DNA of 42,186 bases from CAYFNK01 sp964474895 (GTDB taxonomy: Archaea > Nanobdellota > Nanobdellia > SCGC-AAA011-G17 > PNOQ01): the NCBI GenBank assembly GCA_964474895.1, contig CAYYUK010000005.1, forward strand, positions 1 to 42,186, given 5' to 3'. Made by a program: the position numbers and the translations under genes. Below the pieces are notes generated by a model. It was given only the letters and a program-made list of their open reading frames with translations, searched no databases and was not told the origin of the DNA. This document shows positions 31,355-39,745 of the stretch, piece by piece. The stretch's first letter is position 1; each line of letters begins with the position of its first letter.

Positions 31355-31798
31355 CTGAAATGTCCATTCTGTCAAGAACAAGATCTGAAAGTCTTAGAAA
31401 GTAGAGAAGTAAACGAATCAAAAACAAGACGCAGAAGGGAGTGCAATACATGTAACGCAAGATTTACAACATACGAGTTAATTGAAACAACATATCCAAG
31501 AATTATAAAAAAAGATAAAAGAATAGAAACATTCAATAAAGAAAAATTATTATCTGGAATAACAAAAGCATGTGAAAAAAGACCAGTCACTTCTGAAAAA
31601 ATAAATAAAATTGCAGACAGAATAGAAAATGAAATAAGAAAAAAGGGCAGGGGAGACATAAAAAGCAACGCAATAGGAACACTTGTAATGAACAATCTAA
31701 AAAAAACGGATAAGGTTGCATACATTAGATTCGCATCTGTCTACAAAGATTTTCAAGACATTGATTCATTCAAAGAGGAAATAGAAAAGATTAGTTAA
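31355..31798 (+). CDS. nrdR: Transcriptional repressor NrdR (apparent CTG start)
   Basis: The 147-residue protein reads MKCPFCQEQDLKVLESREV..., with a zinc ribbon C3/C6/C30/C33 in the family order (CPFC...RRRRECNTCNARFTTYE), then an ATP-cone domain (about 48-138) beginning PRIIKKDKRIETFNKEKL. NrdR senses ATP/dATP and represses ribonucleotide-reductase genes. The only in-frame codon that can start the canonical MKCPFC is CTG at 31355; a stop TAA lies 2 codons earlier. AGGGGTGAT is 5 bases upstream of the CTG, a strong ribosome-binding site. It starts the operon nrdR-nrdD-nrdG-dut. NrdR is mainly bacterial, so lateral gain is likely. Confidence 0.92.
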   Translation: MKCPFCQEQDLKVLESREVNESKTRRRRECNTCNARFTTYELIETTYPRIIKKDKRIETFNKEKLLSGITKACEKRPVTSEKINKIADRIENEIRKKGRGDIKSNAIGTLVMNNLKKTDKVAYIRFASVYKDFQDIDSFKEEIEKIS

Positions 31799-31808
31799 GG
31801 GGGATAAA

Positions 31809-33878
31809 ATGATTGATAAAATAAAAAAGAGAGACGGTACAATAGTTAAATTTGATAAAGAAAAAGTAGCAAGTGCAATATTTAAAGCAGCCGAAGCAAT
31901 AGGTGGAAAAGATAAAGAAGAAGCAAAAAGATTAGCAAATGAAGTAGAAAAGGAAGTATGGAAAAAAAACAAAAACAATAAATTACCAAACGTTGAATCA
32001 ATTCAAGATACTGTTGAAAGAATATTGATAAAAGAGAATCATTTCAAAACAGCAAAAACATATATTATATACAGAGAAAAAAGAAGTCAAGTAAGAAATA
32101 CAAGAGCATTTCTAAGCAAAATAGAACATGTAGTAGACACTTACATGAACAAAGCAGACTGGAGAGTAAAAGAAAATAGCAATGCAGGTTTTGCACTTTC
32201 AGGGTTACAAAATCATATTTCAGGAACAATCATAGCAGAATACACTTTAGACAATATTTATTCTGATGAGATTGCAAAAGCACATAGGGAAGGAGAATTC
32301 CATATCCACGACTTAAGTCTCGGTGTTTTTGGAGGATACTGTGCAGGATGGTCTCTAAAACAATTACTACTTGAAGGATTTAATGGCGTTGATGGAAAAA
32401 TAGCAGCAAAACCAACAAAACACTTCAATGCTGCATTGGGACAAATAGTAAACTTCTTTGGAACACTACAAAATGAATGGGCAGGAGCACAAGCATTTTC
32501 ATCATTTGACACTTACATGGCACCTCTTGTAAAAAATGACAATCTATCTTACAAACAAGTAAAGCAATGTATGCAAGAATTCATATTTGCAGTCAATTCA
32601 ACCTCCAGATGGGGAAACCAAGTTCCATTCACAAATATAACATTAGATTGGACAGTACCTGAGGATATGGTAGACCAAAAAACAATAGTCGGTGGAAAAC
32701 TTCAAGAAGAAACGTACAAAACAATACAAAAAGAAATGGACATGATAAACAGAGCATTCATAGAAATTATGGCTGAAGGAGACATGAATGGGAGAATCTT
32801 CACATTTCCAATACCAACTTACAATATTACAGAAGATTTTGACTGGGAGTCAGAAAATGCAAAACTACTTTTCAAAATGACTGCGAAATATGGTACTCCT
32901 TACTTCCAAAATTTCATAAATTCAAGTTTAAAACCAACTGATGTAAGAAGCATGTGTTGCAGACTACAATTAAACATGAAAGAATTAAGATCTAAAACAG
33001 GTGGATTATTTGGAAGTGGAGAATCAACAGGCTCCATTGGTGTAGTTACAATGAATTTGCCAAAGATGGGCTATACATCAAAAACAAAAGAAGAATTCAT
33101 GAATAAGCTAGATCACTTAATGAAACTGGCAAAAGACTCTTTAGAAATAAAAAGAAAGGGAGTAAACAAAAACTTAGAAATCGGATTACTACCTTACACA
33201 AAGAGATACCTTGGAAATTTAAACAGCCACTTCTCAACAATAGGTTTAGTTGGAATGAATGAAGCATGTCTTAATTTCTTAAAAGAAGATATAACGACTG
33301 AAAAAGGAAAAGAGTTTACAATTGAAGTCTTAGAAAGAATGAGAGAAAATCTACAAAAGTTCCAAGAAGAAACAGGCCACATCTATAATCTAGAAGCAAC
33401 TCCTGCAGAAGGAACTTCCTATAGACTAGCAAAGATAGATAAAAAACAGTTTCCAGATATTATCTCTTCTGGAAAAGACGCACCATACTATACAAATTCA
33501 ACACAACTACCAGTAGGTCATACAGAAGACATCTTTGAAGCTCTAAAACACCAAGATGAACTACAAACAAAATATACAGGGGGGACTGTCTTACACGGAT
33601 TTATAGGGGAACAATTAAGCTCTGGAGAAGCATGTGCAGCATTAGTGAAAAAAATAGCATATTCATTCAAATTGCCTTATTTCACAGTTACACCAACATT
33701 CAGTATCTGCAAGGAACACGGATATTTAAGCGGGAAAAAAGAAAGTTGCCCAACATGTAAGAAACAAACAGAAGTATACAGCAGAGTGGTTGGATATTAT
33801 AGGCCAACTACACACTGGAACGATGGAAAAAAGGAAGAATTTGAAGAAAGAGTAACTTTCAATGAAGCAAAATGTTAA
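31809..33878 (+). CDS. nrdD: Anaerobic ribonucleoside-triphosphate reductase (class III)
   Basis: The 689-residue enzyme makes dNTPs from NTPs without oxygen. An ATP-cone allosteric domain (about 1-95: KIKKRDGTIVKFDKEKVASAI) is followed by the 10-strand barrel with GGYCAGWSLKQLL and SMCCRLQLNMKELRSKTGGLFGSGESTGSIGVVTMNLP. The C-terminal zinc site has C634, H637, C647, C650: the first pair is C-x2-H rather than C-x2-C. The glycyl-radical loop SRVVGYYRP has Gly662. The start ATG follows GGGGGAT-like SD 10 bases downstream of nrdR. Its radical is installed by NrdG, which overlaps its 3' end. Confidence 0.96.
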   Translation: MIDKIKKRDGTIVKFDKEKVASAIFKAAEAIGGKDKEEAKRLANEVEKEVWKKNKNNKLPNVESIQDTVERILIKENHFKTAKTYIIYREKRSQVRNTRAFLSKIEHVVDTYMNKADWRVKENSNAGFALSGLQNHISGTIIAEYTLDNIYSDEIAKAHREGEFHIHDLSLGVFGGYCAGWSLKQLLLEGFNGVDGKIAAKPTKHFNAALGQIVNFFGTLQNEWAGAQAFSSFDTYMAPLVKNDNLSYKQVKQCMQEFIFAVNSTSRWGNQVPFTNITLDWTVPEDMVDQKTIVGGKLQEETYKTIQKEMDMINRAFIEIMAEGDMNGRIFTFPIPTYNITEDFDWESENAKLLFKMTAKYGTPYFQNFINSSLKPTDVRSMCCRLQLNMKELRSKTGGLFGSGESTGSIGVVTMNLPKMGYTSKTKEEFMNKLDHLMKLAKDSLEIKRKGVNKNLEIGLLPYTKRYLGNLNSHFSTIGLVGMNEACLNFLKEDITTEKGKEFTIEVLERMRENLQKFQEETGHIYNLEATPAEGTSYRLAKIDKKQFPDIISSGKDAPYYTNSTQLPVGHTEDIFEALKHQDELQTKYTGGTVLHGFIGEQLSSGEACAALVKKIAYSFKLPYFTVTPTFSICKEHGYLSGKKESCPTCKKQTEVYSRVVGYYRPTTHWNDGKKEEFEERVTFNEAKC

Positions 33879-34558
33879 TAGCAGGTATACAAAAAACAAC
33901 ATTGATAGACTACCCTGGAAAAGTTGCCGCAACACTTTTTTTATTTGGATGTAATTTTAGATGTAGTTTCTGTCACAATCCAGAATTAGTTGGTGAACTA
34001 AAAGAAAAACTAATAAGTGAAAATGAAATCCTTGGGCTTCTAGAAGACAGAAAAGAATTTCTTGATGGTGTATGTATAACTGGAGGAGAACCAACAATAC
34101 AAAAAGATTTGCCAGACTTAATAAGAAAAATAAAAAAAATAGGATTAAGTATAAAGCTAGACTCAAATGGAACAAACCCTGAAATGTTAAAAGATCTAAT
34201 CAACGAAAATCTTCTAGATTTCATTGCAATGGATATAAAAACTGGTTATAGTAAATATCACAAGCTAACAAACACAAAAATAGATATGGAAAGAATAAAA
34301 AAAAGCATAAAAATTATAATAAATAGCAAGATAGACTATGAATTCAGAACAACAGTAATCCCTGGCTTTTGTGAAAAGGAAGATATAAAAGAAATAAAAG
34401 AACTCATAAAAGGAGCTAAAAAATATTATTTACAAAAATTCATACCAAACAAAACCTTGGATCCAAAATTTATTGAGAAAACCCCATTAACTGAAAAAGA
34501 AATGGAAGATTTAAAAGATTCAATAAAAGATAATTTTGAAATTTGCGAGGTAAGATAA
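33872..34558 (+). CDS. nrdG: Anaerobic RNR-activating radical SAM protein
   Basis: The 228-residue protein belongs to the radical SAM superfamily: Cys27-x3-Cys31-x2-Cys34 (CNFRCSFC) binds the 4Fe-4S cluster, and CITGGEPTIQKDL is the SAM-binding GGE motif. The start MLIAGIQKTTLIDYPGKVAATLF is typical of the NrdG2 group. It creates the glycyl radical in NrdD. The gene overlaps nrdD by 7 bases, and dut follows after 1 base, so all four genes are coupled. It is larger than E. coli NrdG (about 154) and closer to the NrdG2/PflA-like type. Confidence 0.93.
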   Translation: MLIAGIQKTTLIDYPGKVAATLFLFGCNFRCSFCHNPELVGELKEKLISENEILGLLEDRKEFLDGVCITGGEPTIQKDLPDLIRKIKKIGLSIKLDSNGTNPEMLKDLINENLLDFIAMDIKTGYSKYHKLTNTKIDMERIKKSIKIIINSKIDYEFRTTVIPGFCEKEDIKEIKELIKGAKKYYLQKFIPNKTLDPKFIEKTPLTEKEMEDLKDSIKDNFEICEVR

Positions 34559-34559
34559 T

Positions 34560-34979
34560 TTGAAAATAGAAAGAATAAATAAAGAACTAGATCTTCCTTC
34601 ATACTCTCATGAAGATGATGCGGGAATTGATTTAAGATCAGCAGAAGACCTAATTCTAAAACCTGGAGAAAGAAGAACTGTAAAAACAGGAATAAGACTA
34701 GCAATACCAAAAAACCATGTCGGTTTAATATGGGATAGAAGTGGACATGCACACAAACATGGATTGCATGTATTAGCAGGAGTTATAGATTCTGGATATC
34801 GCGGAGAAATAGGCGTAGTCCTAAAAAATCTTGGAGATTTAGATTTCAAAATTGAAAAAAACATAAGAATAGCACAAATGATAATACAACCATTCCACAG
34901 AGTAGAAATAGAAGAATGTGAATCTTTTGACGAAACTAGCAGAAAAGATGGTGGATTCGGTAGTACTGGTAACAAATAA
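34560..34979 (+). CDS. dut: dUTPase (dUTP diphosphatase)
   Basis: The 139-residue trimeric dUTPase starts at TTG (34560), with GAGGT 8 bases upstream. All five motifs are present: DDAGIDLRS (1), WDRSGHAHKHGLHVL (2), AGVIDSGYRGEIGVVL (3), RIAQMIIQP (4), and RKDGGFGSTG (5, C-terminal lid). It converts dUTP to dUMP and keeps uracil out of DNA. Placement behind nrdD-nrdG makes one nucleotide-supply operon. Confidence 0.93.
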   Translation: MKIERINKELDLPSYSHEDDAGIDLRSAEDLILKPGERRTVKTGIRLAIPKNHVGLIWDRSGHAHKHGLHVLAGVIDSGYRGEIGVVLKNLGDLDFKIEKNIRIAQMIIQPFHRVEIEECESFDETSRKDGGFGSTGNK

Positions 34980-34998
34980 AAAAATAAAAGAAAAAAGT
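34980..34998 (-). terminator. U-rich terminator beyond the acidic-protein gene
   Basis: On the minus strand this reads as T runs split by C (CTTTTTTCTTTTATTTT), about 28-45 bases past the stop of the acidic-protein gene. Confidence 0.4.
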
Positions 34999-35025
34999 GA
35001 TTATATGATTAAATCACTATAAAAT

Positions 35026-35232
35026 TTATTCTTCAGACTTCTCTTCAGAATCTTCACTCTTTTCCTCTTCATCAGAGGATTCTTTGTCGTCTTCTTTTTC
35101 TTCAGAATCATCAGTTTCTTCTTCGCCTTCTTCTTCAGTTTCTTCTTCAGCAGGCTCTTCTTCAGTTTCCTTTTCTTCGCCTTCTTCTTTAGTAGGCTCT
35201 TCTTCTGTTACATTTGTTTCTTCTTCACTCAT
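35026..35232 (-). CDS. Glu-rich acidic small protein
   Basis: The 68-residue protein starts MSEEETNVTEEEPTKEEGEE and is about half Glu, with Ser, Asp, Thr and Lys making most of the rest. No fold, signal or membrane span is visible; it should be disordered. GGGAGGT lies 9 bases before the ATG, with a T-rich terminator downstream, so it is expressed. The composition resembles the acidic linkers of the 844-residue surface protein (15559-18093). The frame stays open 18 codons upstream but that part overlaps the leader. Confidence 0.68.
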   Translation of the reverse strand: MSEEETNVTEEEPTKEEGEEKETEEEPAEEETEEEGEEETDDSEEKEDDKESSDEEEKSEDSEEKSEE

Positions 35233-35345
35233 TTTAATTAACCTCCCTAAATAAAAAAAAGAGTAAAGATTAGACCGATTTAACATCTTATAAACATTAC
35301 TATTCTAAAAAACCAATAAAAAAATAATAAAAAGAAAAATAGGAC

Positions 35346-36155
35346 CTACTTTATTTGATCCATTTTGCTCCAAGATAAGGAAAATAATTCTTCCAACGCT
35401 TTTGAAAAATAAGGAGTATTTACCCATATCCCAACATCATACGTAGGATGAACTTTCTCATCATCCATTACCATAAATAATATTTCCTTACCATCAACTA
35501 CACAGAATCTCGCATCAAGTCCCTTCCCAATGTTTTTTACATCTGCAACTCTGGAAATATCTTTCAACGCAGTCTCAGTCTCTTTACTCAAAGGTGCAGC
35601 AATTCTAATCTTAACACCTTTTTTAGAAAGCTTACTCAAATAAGGAGACAATGCATCAATCTTCCTTAAAACACCTTTTGAAGTCGTAACAATTGTAACT
35701 GACTTCTGAGCATTCTTTACCATCATCTCCAAATGCGAATATAAATTGTGCCTACCCTTAACTGCACCACTTAATTCAGCAGGCTCAACAAATTCAATCC
35801 CTTGTGTATGCAATCCATTAAGTTCATTTAAAACATCAGTATTCGTCAAGTTGCTTAACCTTTCAACCCTCTTCTCAGCAGCCCTCATAATAGATTTTTT
35901 AACTCTGCCAACAACTTCACCAGGATCAACTGCTAAATATTTAATTGGCTTACCCAATTTAATAACAATAAAACCTTTCTTCTCTAAAGACTCTAAAACA
36001 TCATACGCCCTTGATCGTGGAACATCACTAAGATCTGCCAATTCCCCAGCACTTGAATCGCCCCTTGAAAGAAGAGCTGTCCAAATCTTAACTTCATATA
36101 AATTCAACCCAAAAAAATGCCTCAACCTATTCAAAAATTCCTCTTTAACTATCAT
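35346..36155 (-). CDS. TrmB-family transcriptional regulator
   Basis: The 269-residue protein has a winged HTH at about 10-80 (FFGLNLYEVKIWTALLSRGDSSAGELADLSDVPRSRAYDVLESLEKKGFI), the TrmB signature of archaeal sugar regulators. A C-terminal phospholipase-D-like/TrmB ligand domain follows (about 125-265: SHLEMMVKNAQKSVTIVTTSKGVL, ARFCVVDGKEILFMVMDDE). The ligand is unknown. A GGGGGAG-type site lies about 6 bases before the ATG, with GGGGGAGCG. It may regulate the nearby transporters or itself; no operator was identified with confidence. Confidence 0.92.
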   Translation of the reverse strand: MIVKEEFLNRLRHFFGLNLYEVKIWTALLSRGDSSAGELADLSDVPRSRAYDVLESLEKKGFIVIKLGKPIKYLAVDPGEVVGRVKKSIMRAAEKRVERLSNLTNTDVLNELNGLHTQGIEFVEPAELSGAVKGRHNLYSHLEMMVKNAQKSVTIVTTSKGVLRKIDALSPYLSKLSKKGVKIRIAAPLSKETETALKDISRVADVKNIGKGLDARFCVVDGKEILFMVMDDEKVHPTYDVGIWVNTPYFSKALEELFSLSWSKMDQIK

Positions 36156-36298
36156 TTAAAACGCTCCCCCGAGGACACCACCTCTATTTTTACACACATT
36201 GCTACTAAAAAAAACAACTACATATACTCACTCAACAGCAATATGTATTATTGGTTAATAGTAAATCATCATTATTTAAAGATTGTTGTATTAAAGAA

Positions 36299-38200
36299 TT
36301 ACTTTTTGTATTGTTCATAAAATTTCTTAACTCTGTCCAACGTATCAACATCACCAACACCCAAGTCATTTCTCAATCTAACAACTCTTGGAAACCTTAA
36401 TGCAAAACCAGAAGAATAATTAGAGGATTTTTGTATTTCTTCGTAAGCAATTTCAATAACAACTTTGGCTTTTAACTCAACAGCCATACCTTTTTCAGAT
36501 TTGATTAATGGTTTAAGCATTTTTGTTAAACTTTCAAAAGTTAATTCACCATCTTTCTCCAAAATACCAGTACCAACTTTGCCAATTTCCAAAAACTTAT
36601 TTCCATCTCTGCAACTTAATGTAAAAGAACTCAACCACTTTGCTCTTTTTCCCTCACCCCAATCTGCAGAAGTAATTACTAAATCTAAACTTTCCTTAAC
36701 TGGTTTTATTTTTACCCAACCACCAACTCTTCTTCCAGGAACGTAAACAGACTTCAAACTCTTAACCATAACACCTTCGTTTCCTTTCTTCAAGGATTCT
36801 CTGTAAAATTTCTCTAGCTCTTTTTCCTCGCTTGTAACTAACTTATTTGTTAATTTTATTTTGTTCTTCTCTTCTTTAACAATTCTATCTAATATCTTTC
36901 TTCTTTCTTTTTGACTTAATGACAATAAACTCTTTCCATCCTTATACATAATATCAAAAACATTTATTTCAACTGGAACTTCCCTGGATATTTTTTCAAT
37001 ATCATGTTTCCTCTTAATTCTTTGAGAAATATGTTGAAAAGGCAAATACTTACCAGTTTTCATATCATAACCAATAACTTCAGAATCAATAATAAAAGAT
37101 TTGGCTTTTACACACGATTTTACAATTGGAATTAATTCTTTAAACTGTTTTGTAACATTTTCTAATCTCCTTGTAAACAACTTAACTTGATTATTATCTT
37201 TGTGTATCTGCAATCTAAATCCATCAAACTTATACTCTATTAATGCAGGCCTACCTACTGCTTCAAGTGCTTTTTTTGCATCTTCAGATTTAATTGCTAG
37301 CATCGGATTTAGTGGAACTCCAATCTTCATTCCAAGTCTACTAAACTCGAATTTTTTAGCAGATCTGGCAACTTGTCCCAAATCATTAGTCAGATTATAA
37401 GCATTTTGAACAACCCTTACAAAATAATTGTAAATTTCTCTTGCCAACCCTTCATCTTCAACCAAAACAAAATCATATTCTTTCAAAACTACTCTTTTAA
37501 CATCTCCAAGTTTCTCCACTTTCAAAACTTTTTGATACTTTTTCTTTACTATATCTTTAAATTTAACTTCTATTTTCTTACCACATTCTGCACACTTACT
37601 AAAATGTGGCACAATATTCTTACATTTTTCACACTTCAAAAACAACCCAGCTACTTTTGGAAAATACGCCCAAACAATAGAATCTCTAATTATTCCTTCT
37701 GCAACATTGATTCTTAATTTCTCCAAAACGGTCCTAACAACAAACCTTGCTTCAACAGGACTTGCACTTGTAATTAATTCAACAATAAAAGTAACTTTCC
37801 TAGAAACAGTGCCATGTCCCTCCAATTCAGCTAACTTTCTCAAATTCTCAAAAACTTTTTCAGTTGTTAACTTTCTAGAAAATAATGTAGTTTGCTTCCT
37901 GGTTTTCAACAATTCTTCAACAACAATACCCAAATCACCTTTCTTGGCCCACTCTTTTTCAATTCTTCCAGTAGAAACACCTGTAGATTCACTTATTGCT
38001 TTCAAAATTAATCTAGAACTCATGCCAACTTTTCTTTCGTCCCATTTTGGAAAAACATTGCCTTGTATCAAATAAATAATATGATCTAGCTCACTTTCAG
38101 GGGTTCTTTTTAACAATTCAGAAATAATATAAGTTTTCTCTAATCTCTTTGTAGTTTTCTCTAAATTCTCATATACTTCAACTAACTTAGAATAATCCAT
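36299..38200 (-). CDS. lig: ATP-dependent DNA ligase with a zinc-ribbon insertion
   Basis: The 633-residue protein has an N-terminal DNA-binding domain, an adenylation domain with nucleotidyl Lys324 in EYKFDGFR, motif III-like KSFIIDSEVIGYD, motif V GVMVKSLKSVYVPGRRVGGWVKIKP, and a C-terminal OB fold. Usual archaeal ligases have about 560 residues. The excess is an insertion at about 181-250 between RDSIVWAYF and YNLTNDLG, holding a zinc ribbon C190-x2-C193-x9-C203-x2-C206 followed by a basic beta region. TTTATAA about 27 bases upstream supports the start. It is the likely replicative/repair ligase (archaeal Lig). Confidence 0.95.
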   Translation of the reverse strand: MDYSKLVEVYENLEKTTKRLEKTYIISELLKRTPESELDHIIYLIQGNVFPKWDERKVGMSSRLILKAISESTGVSTGRIEKEWAKKGDLGIVVEELLKTRKQTTLFSRKLTTEKVFENLRKLAELEGHGTVSRKVTFIVELITSASPVEARFVVRTVLEKLRINVAEGIIRDSIVWAYFPKVAGLFLKCEKCKNIVPHFSKCAECGKKIEVKFKDIVKKKYQKVLKVEKLGDVKRVVLKEYDFVLVEDEGLAREIYNYFVRVVQNAYNLTNDLGQVARSAKKFEFSRLGMKIGVPLNPMLAIKSEDAKKALEAVGRPALIEYKFDGFRLQIHKDNNQVKLFTRRLENVTKQFKELIPIVKSCVKAKSFIIDSEVIGYDMKTGKYLPFQHISQRIKRKHDIEKISREVPVEINVFDIMYKDGKSLLSLSQKERRKILDRIVKEEKNKIKLTNKLVTSEEKELEKFYRESLKKGNEGVMVKSLKSVYVPGRRVGGWVKIKPVKESLDLVITSADWGEGKRAKWLSSFTLSCRDGNKFLEIGKVGTGILEKDGELTFESLTKMLKPLIKSEKGMAVELKAKVVIEIAYEEIQKSSNYSSGFALRFPRVVRLRNDLGVGDVDTLDRVKKFYEQYKK

Positions 38201-38283
38201 AACCTAAGACCAAATAGCAAAATTATAAATCTTTCTAAAAAAGAAACACATATAAATTATATAGTTTTACAACAGAAAACAAA

Positions 38284-38706
38284 ATGGAGCTAAAAAAACT
38301 AAAAAGTACAAAGATTCTATTGGTATTAGTTATTGCTTTGATAGTTGTATCTTTCTGCAGTGAAGCCCAATCATTACAAAAACCAAAGAAATTGGAAAAC
38401 ATTGCAATTCCTGCAGACCATCCACCAATAATAGATGATTTCACAGTAAGTAATCATATATTTTTCCTGAGTTATACAGCAACACTGGGAGATGAAACAG
38501 GTATAATGTCTGTGGAAATAGAAATAACTGGACCTTTTGGCGGTGATGGGGATGGATGGTCTTATTATGAACCATATCCAACAGAAGTATTCCTAAATTC
38601 TTCATATTTTATAGGAAACAGAGAGGGAAATTACTCTGTAGAAATATCTGTGACAGACAGTAGAAACCATACTACAACAGAAACAAGATATCTATATGTT
38701 GGTTAA
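38284..38706 (+). CDS. Small exported protein with Ig-like/PKD-like domain
   Basis: The 140-residue protein has a signal peptide (about 1-29, ILLVLVIALIVVSFCSEAQS). The mature part is one beta-sandwich (YTATLGDETGIMSVEIEITGP, EGNYSVEISVTDSRNHTTTETRYLYVG), typical of PKD or FN3-like surface domains. No anchor is visible. A TATAAATTATA box about 30 bases upstream supports the ATG, and a T-rich terminator follows the stop. Family and ligand are unknown. Confidence 0.75.
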   Translation: MELKKLKSTKILLVLVIALIVVSFCSEAQSLQKPKKLENIAIPADHPPIIDDFTVSNHIFFLSYTATLGDETGIMSVEIEITGPFGGDGDGWSYYEPYPTEVFLNSSYFIGNREGNYSVEISVTDSRNHTTTETRYLYVG

Positions 38707-38729
38707 TTCTTTATTTTTTTTCTTTTTGT
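38707..38729 (+). terminator. U-rich terminator after the small exported protein
   Basis: TTCTTTATTTTTTTTCTTTTTG follows the stop directly. It is the plus-strand counterpart of the T-run terminators seen elsewhere on the minus strand. Confidence 0.5.
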
Positions 38730-38741
38730 AAAAAATTATTT

Positions 38742-39128
38742 CTATTCTAGCTCATCAAGAAATTCCCCAACAGAATAATCTGAATTAAGAATCTCTTCAC
38801 TCCCATCTCTAATTGATTCTTCAATCCAACCATCAACTCTTTCCGATTCTGGAATTTTCAGTATATTCTCTAATTGGTTAAACACAAATCTTATTTTGGC
38901 AAAATCTGTGGAAGTAACTTGAACCACAGGATCCCCCACATCTGGTACCCTTATCTGCACAGGAGTTCCAAAACAGCTATATACTCTTTCAGTATAAGAG
39001 GGCATGGCAGAACCAATATAATGATCAACTAAAACTTTGGCGTCTTTTGAGCTATCCAATTCATTCAATAGATTTGGTATTGATTGTAATTGCAACCCAG
39101 CATATTTTTTAGATATTGAACGTTCCAT
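38742..39128 (-). CDS. Hypothetical protein, 128 residues
   Basis: The protein is not recognised. It begins MERSISKKYAGLQLQSIPNLLNELDSSKDAK and is soluble and acidic toward the C-terminus (ESERVDGWIEESIRDGSEE). No clear motif is present. The ATG is supported by ATTTATAA about 26 bases upstream, shared with the divergent nitroreductase gene. Confidence 0.6.
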   Translation of the reverse strand: MERSISKKYAGLQLQSIPNLLNELDSSKDAKVLVDHYIGSAMPSYTERVYSCFGTPVQIRVPDVGDPVVQVTSTDFAKIRFVFNQLENILKIPESERVDGWIEESIRDGSEEILNSDYSVGEFLDELE

Positions 39129-39150
39129 CTTTCTGCGAATCTACAAACAC

Positions 39151-39158
39151 TTATAAAT
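39151..39158. promoter_or_regulatory. Shared TATA box for two divergent genes
   Basis: TTATAAAT (ATTTATAA on the minus strand) is centred 25-26 bases from the nitroreductase ATG at 39179 and from the ATG at 39128. Both mRNAs should be leaderless from one site. Confidence 0.6.
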
Positions 39159-39178
39159 CTAATTATTATAAAAAAACA

Positions 39179-39700
39179 ATGGATTTTGACGAATGTTTAA
39201 AAACAAGAAGATCTGTAAAAACATTCACAGACAAAAAAATAAAGGATAAAGATATCAACGAAGTATTAGATTCAATAAGATATGCTCCAAACTCGGGAAA
39301 CTTACAAAACTGGAGATTAATTCTTGTAAAAGATCAAAAAAAGAAAGAGCAGTTAAAAAAAACAGCATTTAACCAAGAATGGATAGATCAAGCACCTATA
39401 TCAATCGTTGTCTGTAGTGATGATAAAGATGTTGAAAAATTCTATGGAAAAAAGTCATCAAAAAAATTCTGCATACAAAATTGTGCAGCAGGTATTCAAA
39501 ATATGCTTCTAAAAGCACATTCTTTAGGGATTTCTAGTATTTGGAATGCAGTTTCAGATGAAGAAAAAATAAAACACCTATTGAAAATACCTGAAGATAT
39601 AAATATTCACGCAATTATTTCTTTCGGCTACTCAATAGAAGATCCAGATATGCCAAAAAGGTTCGAACTACAAAACATTCTACACAAAGAAGAATGGTAA
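39179..39700 (+). CDS. Nitroreductase-family protein
   Basis: The 173-residue protein begins MDFDECLKTRRSVKTFTDKKI, the FMN-binding RRSxRxF motif of the family. YAPNSGNLQNWRLILVKD, NCAAGIQNMLLKAHSLGISSIW and AIISFGYSIEDP are further conserved segments. It probably reduces quinones or nitro compounds, or has a dehydrogenase role; the substrate is not visible. The open frame starts 21 codons earlier, but the ATG at 39179 has the promoter at the right distance. Confidence 0.92.
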   Translation: MDFDECLKTRRSVKTFTDKKIKDKDINEVLDSIRYAPNSGNLQNWRLILVKDQKKKEQLKKTAFNQEWIDQAPISIVVCSDDKDVEKFYGKKSSKKFCIQNCAAGIQNMLLKAHSLGISSIWNAVSDEEKIKHLLKIPEDINIHAIISFGYSIEDPDMPKRFELQNILHKEEW

Positions 39701-39745
39701 CAAAACCTATTTAAACAAAAAACATCATTGTTAAAACAATAAAAA

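Noticed and set aside
31372..31725. Minus-strand open frame of 117 codons opposite nrdR
   Set aside because: It is the mirror of the nrdR coding sequence, which has clear zinc-ribbon and ATP-cone motifs; the minus frame is Leu/Phe/Ser-rich as expected from an AT-rich antisense.
36240..36256. Inverted repeat TATTA-TTGGT-TAATA as a TrmB operator
   Set aside because: Arms are only five bases in very AT-rich sequence and do not match a known TrmB site; chance is likely.
36117..36320. Possible small plus-strand gene between the TrmB regulator and the ligase
   Set aside because: It overlaps both neighbours and has no promoter or ribosome-binding site; the region 36156-36298 looks like the regulator's leader and promoter.
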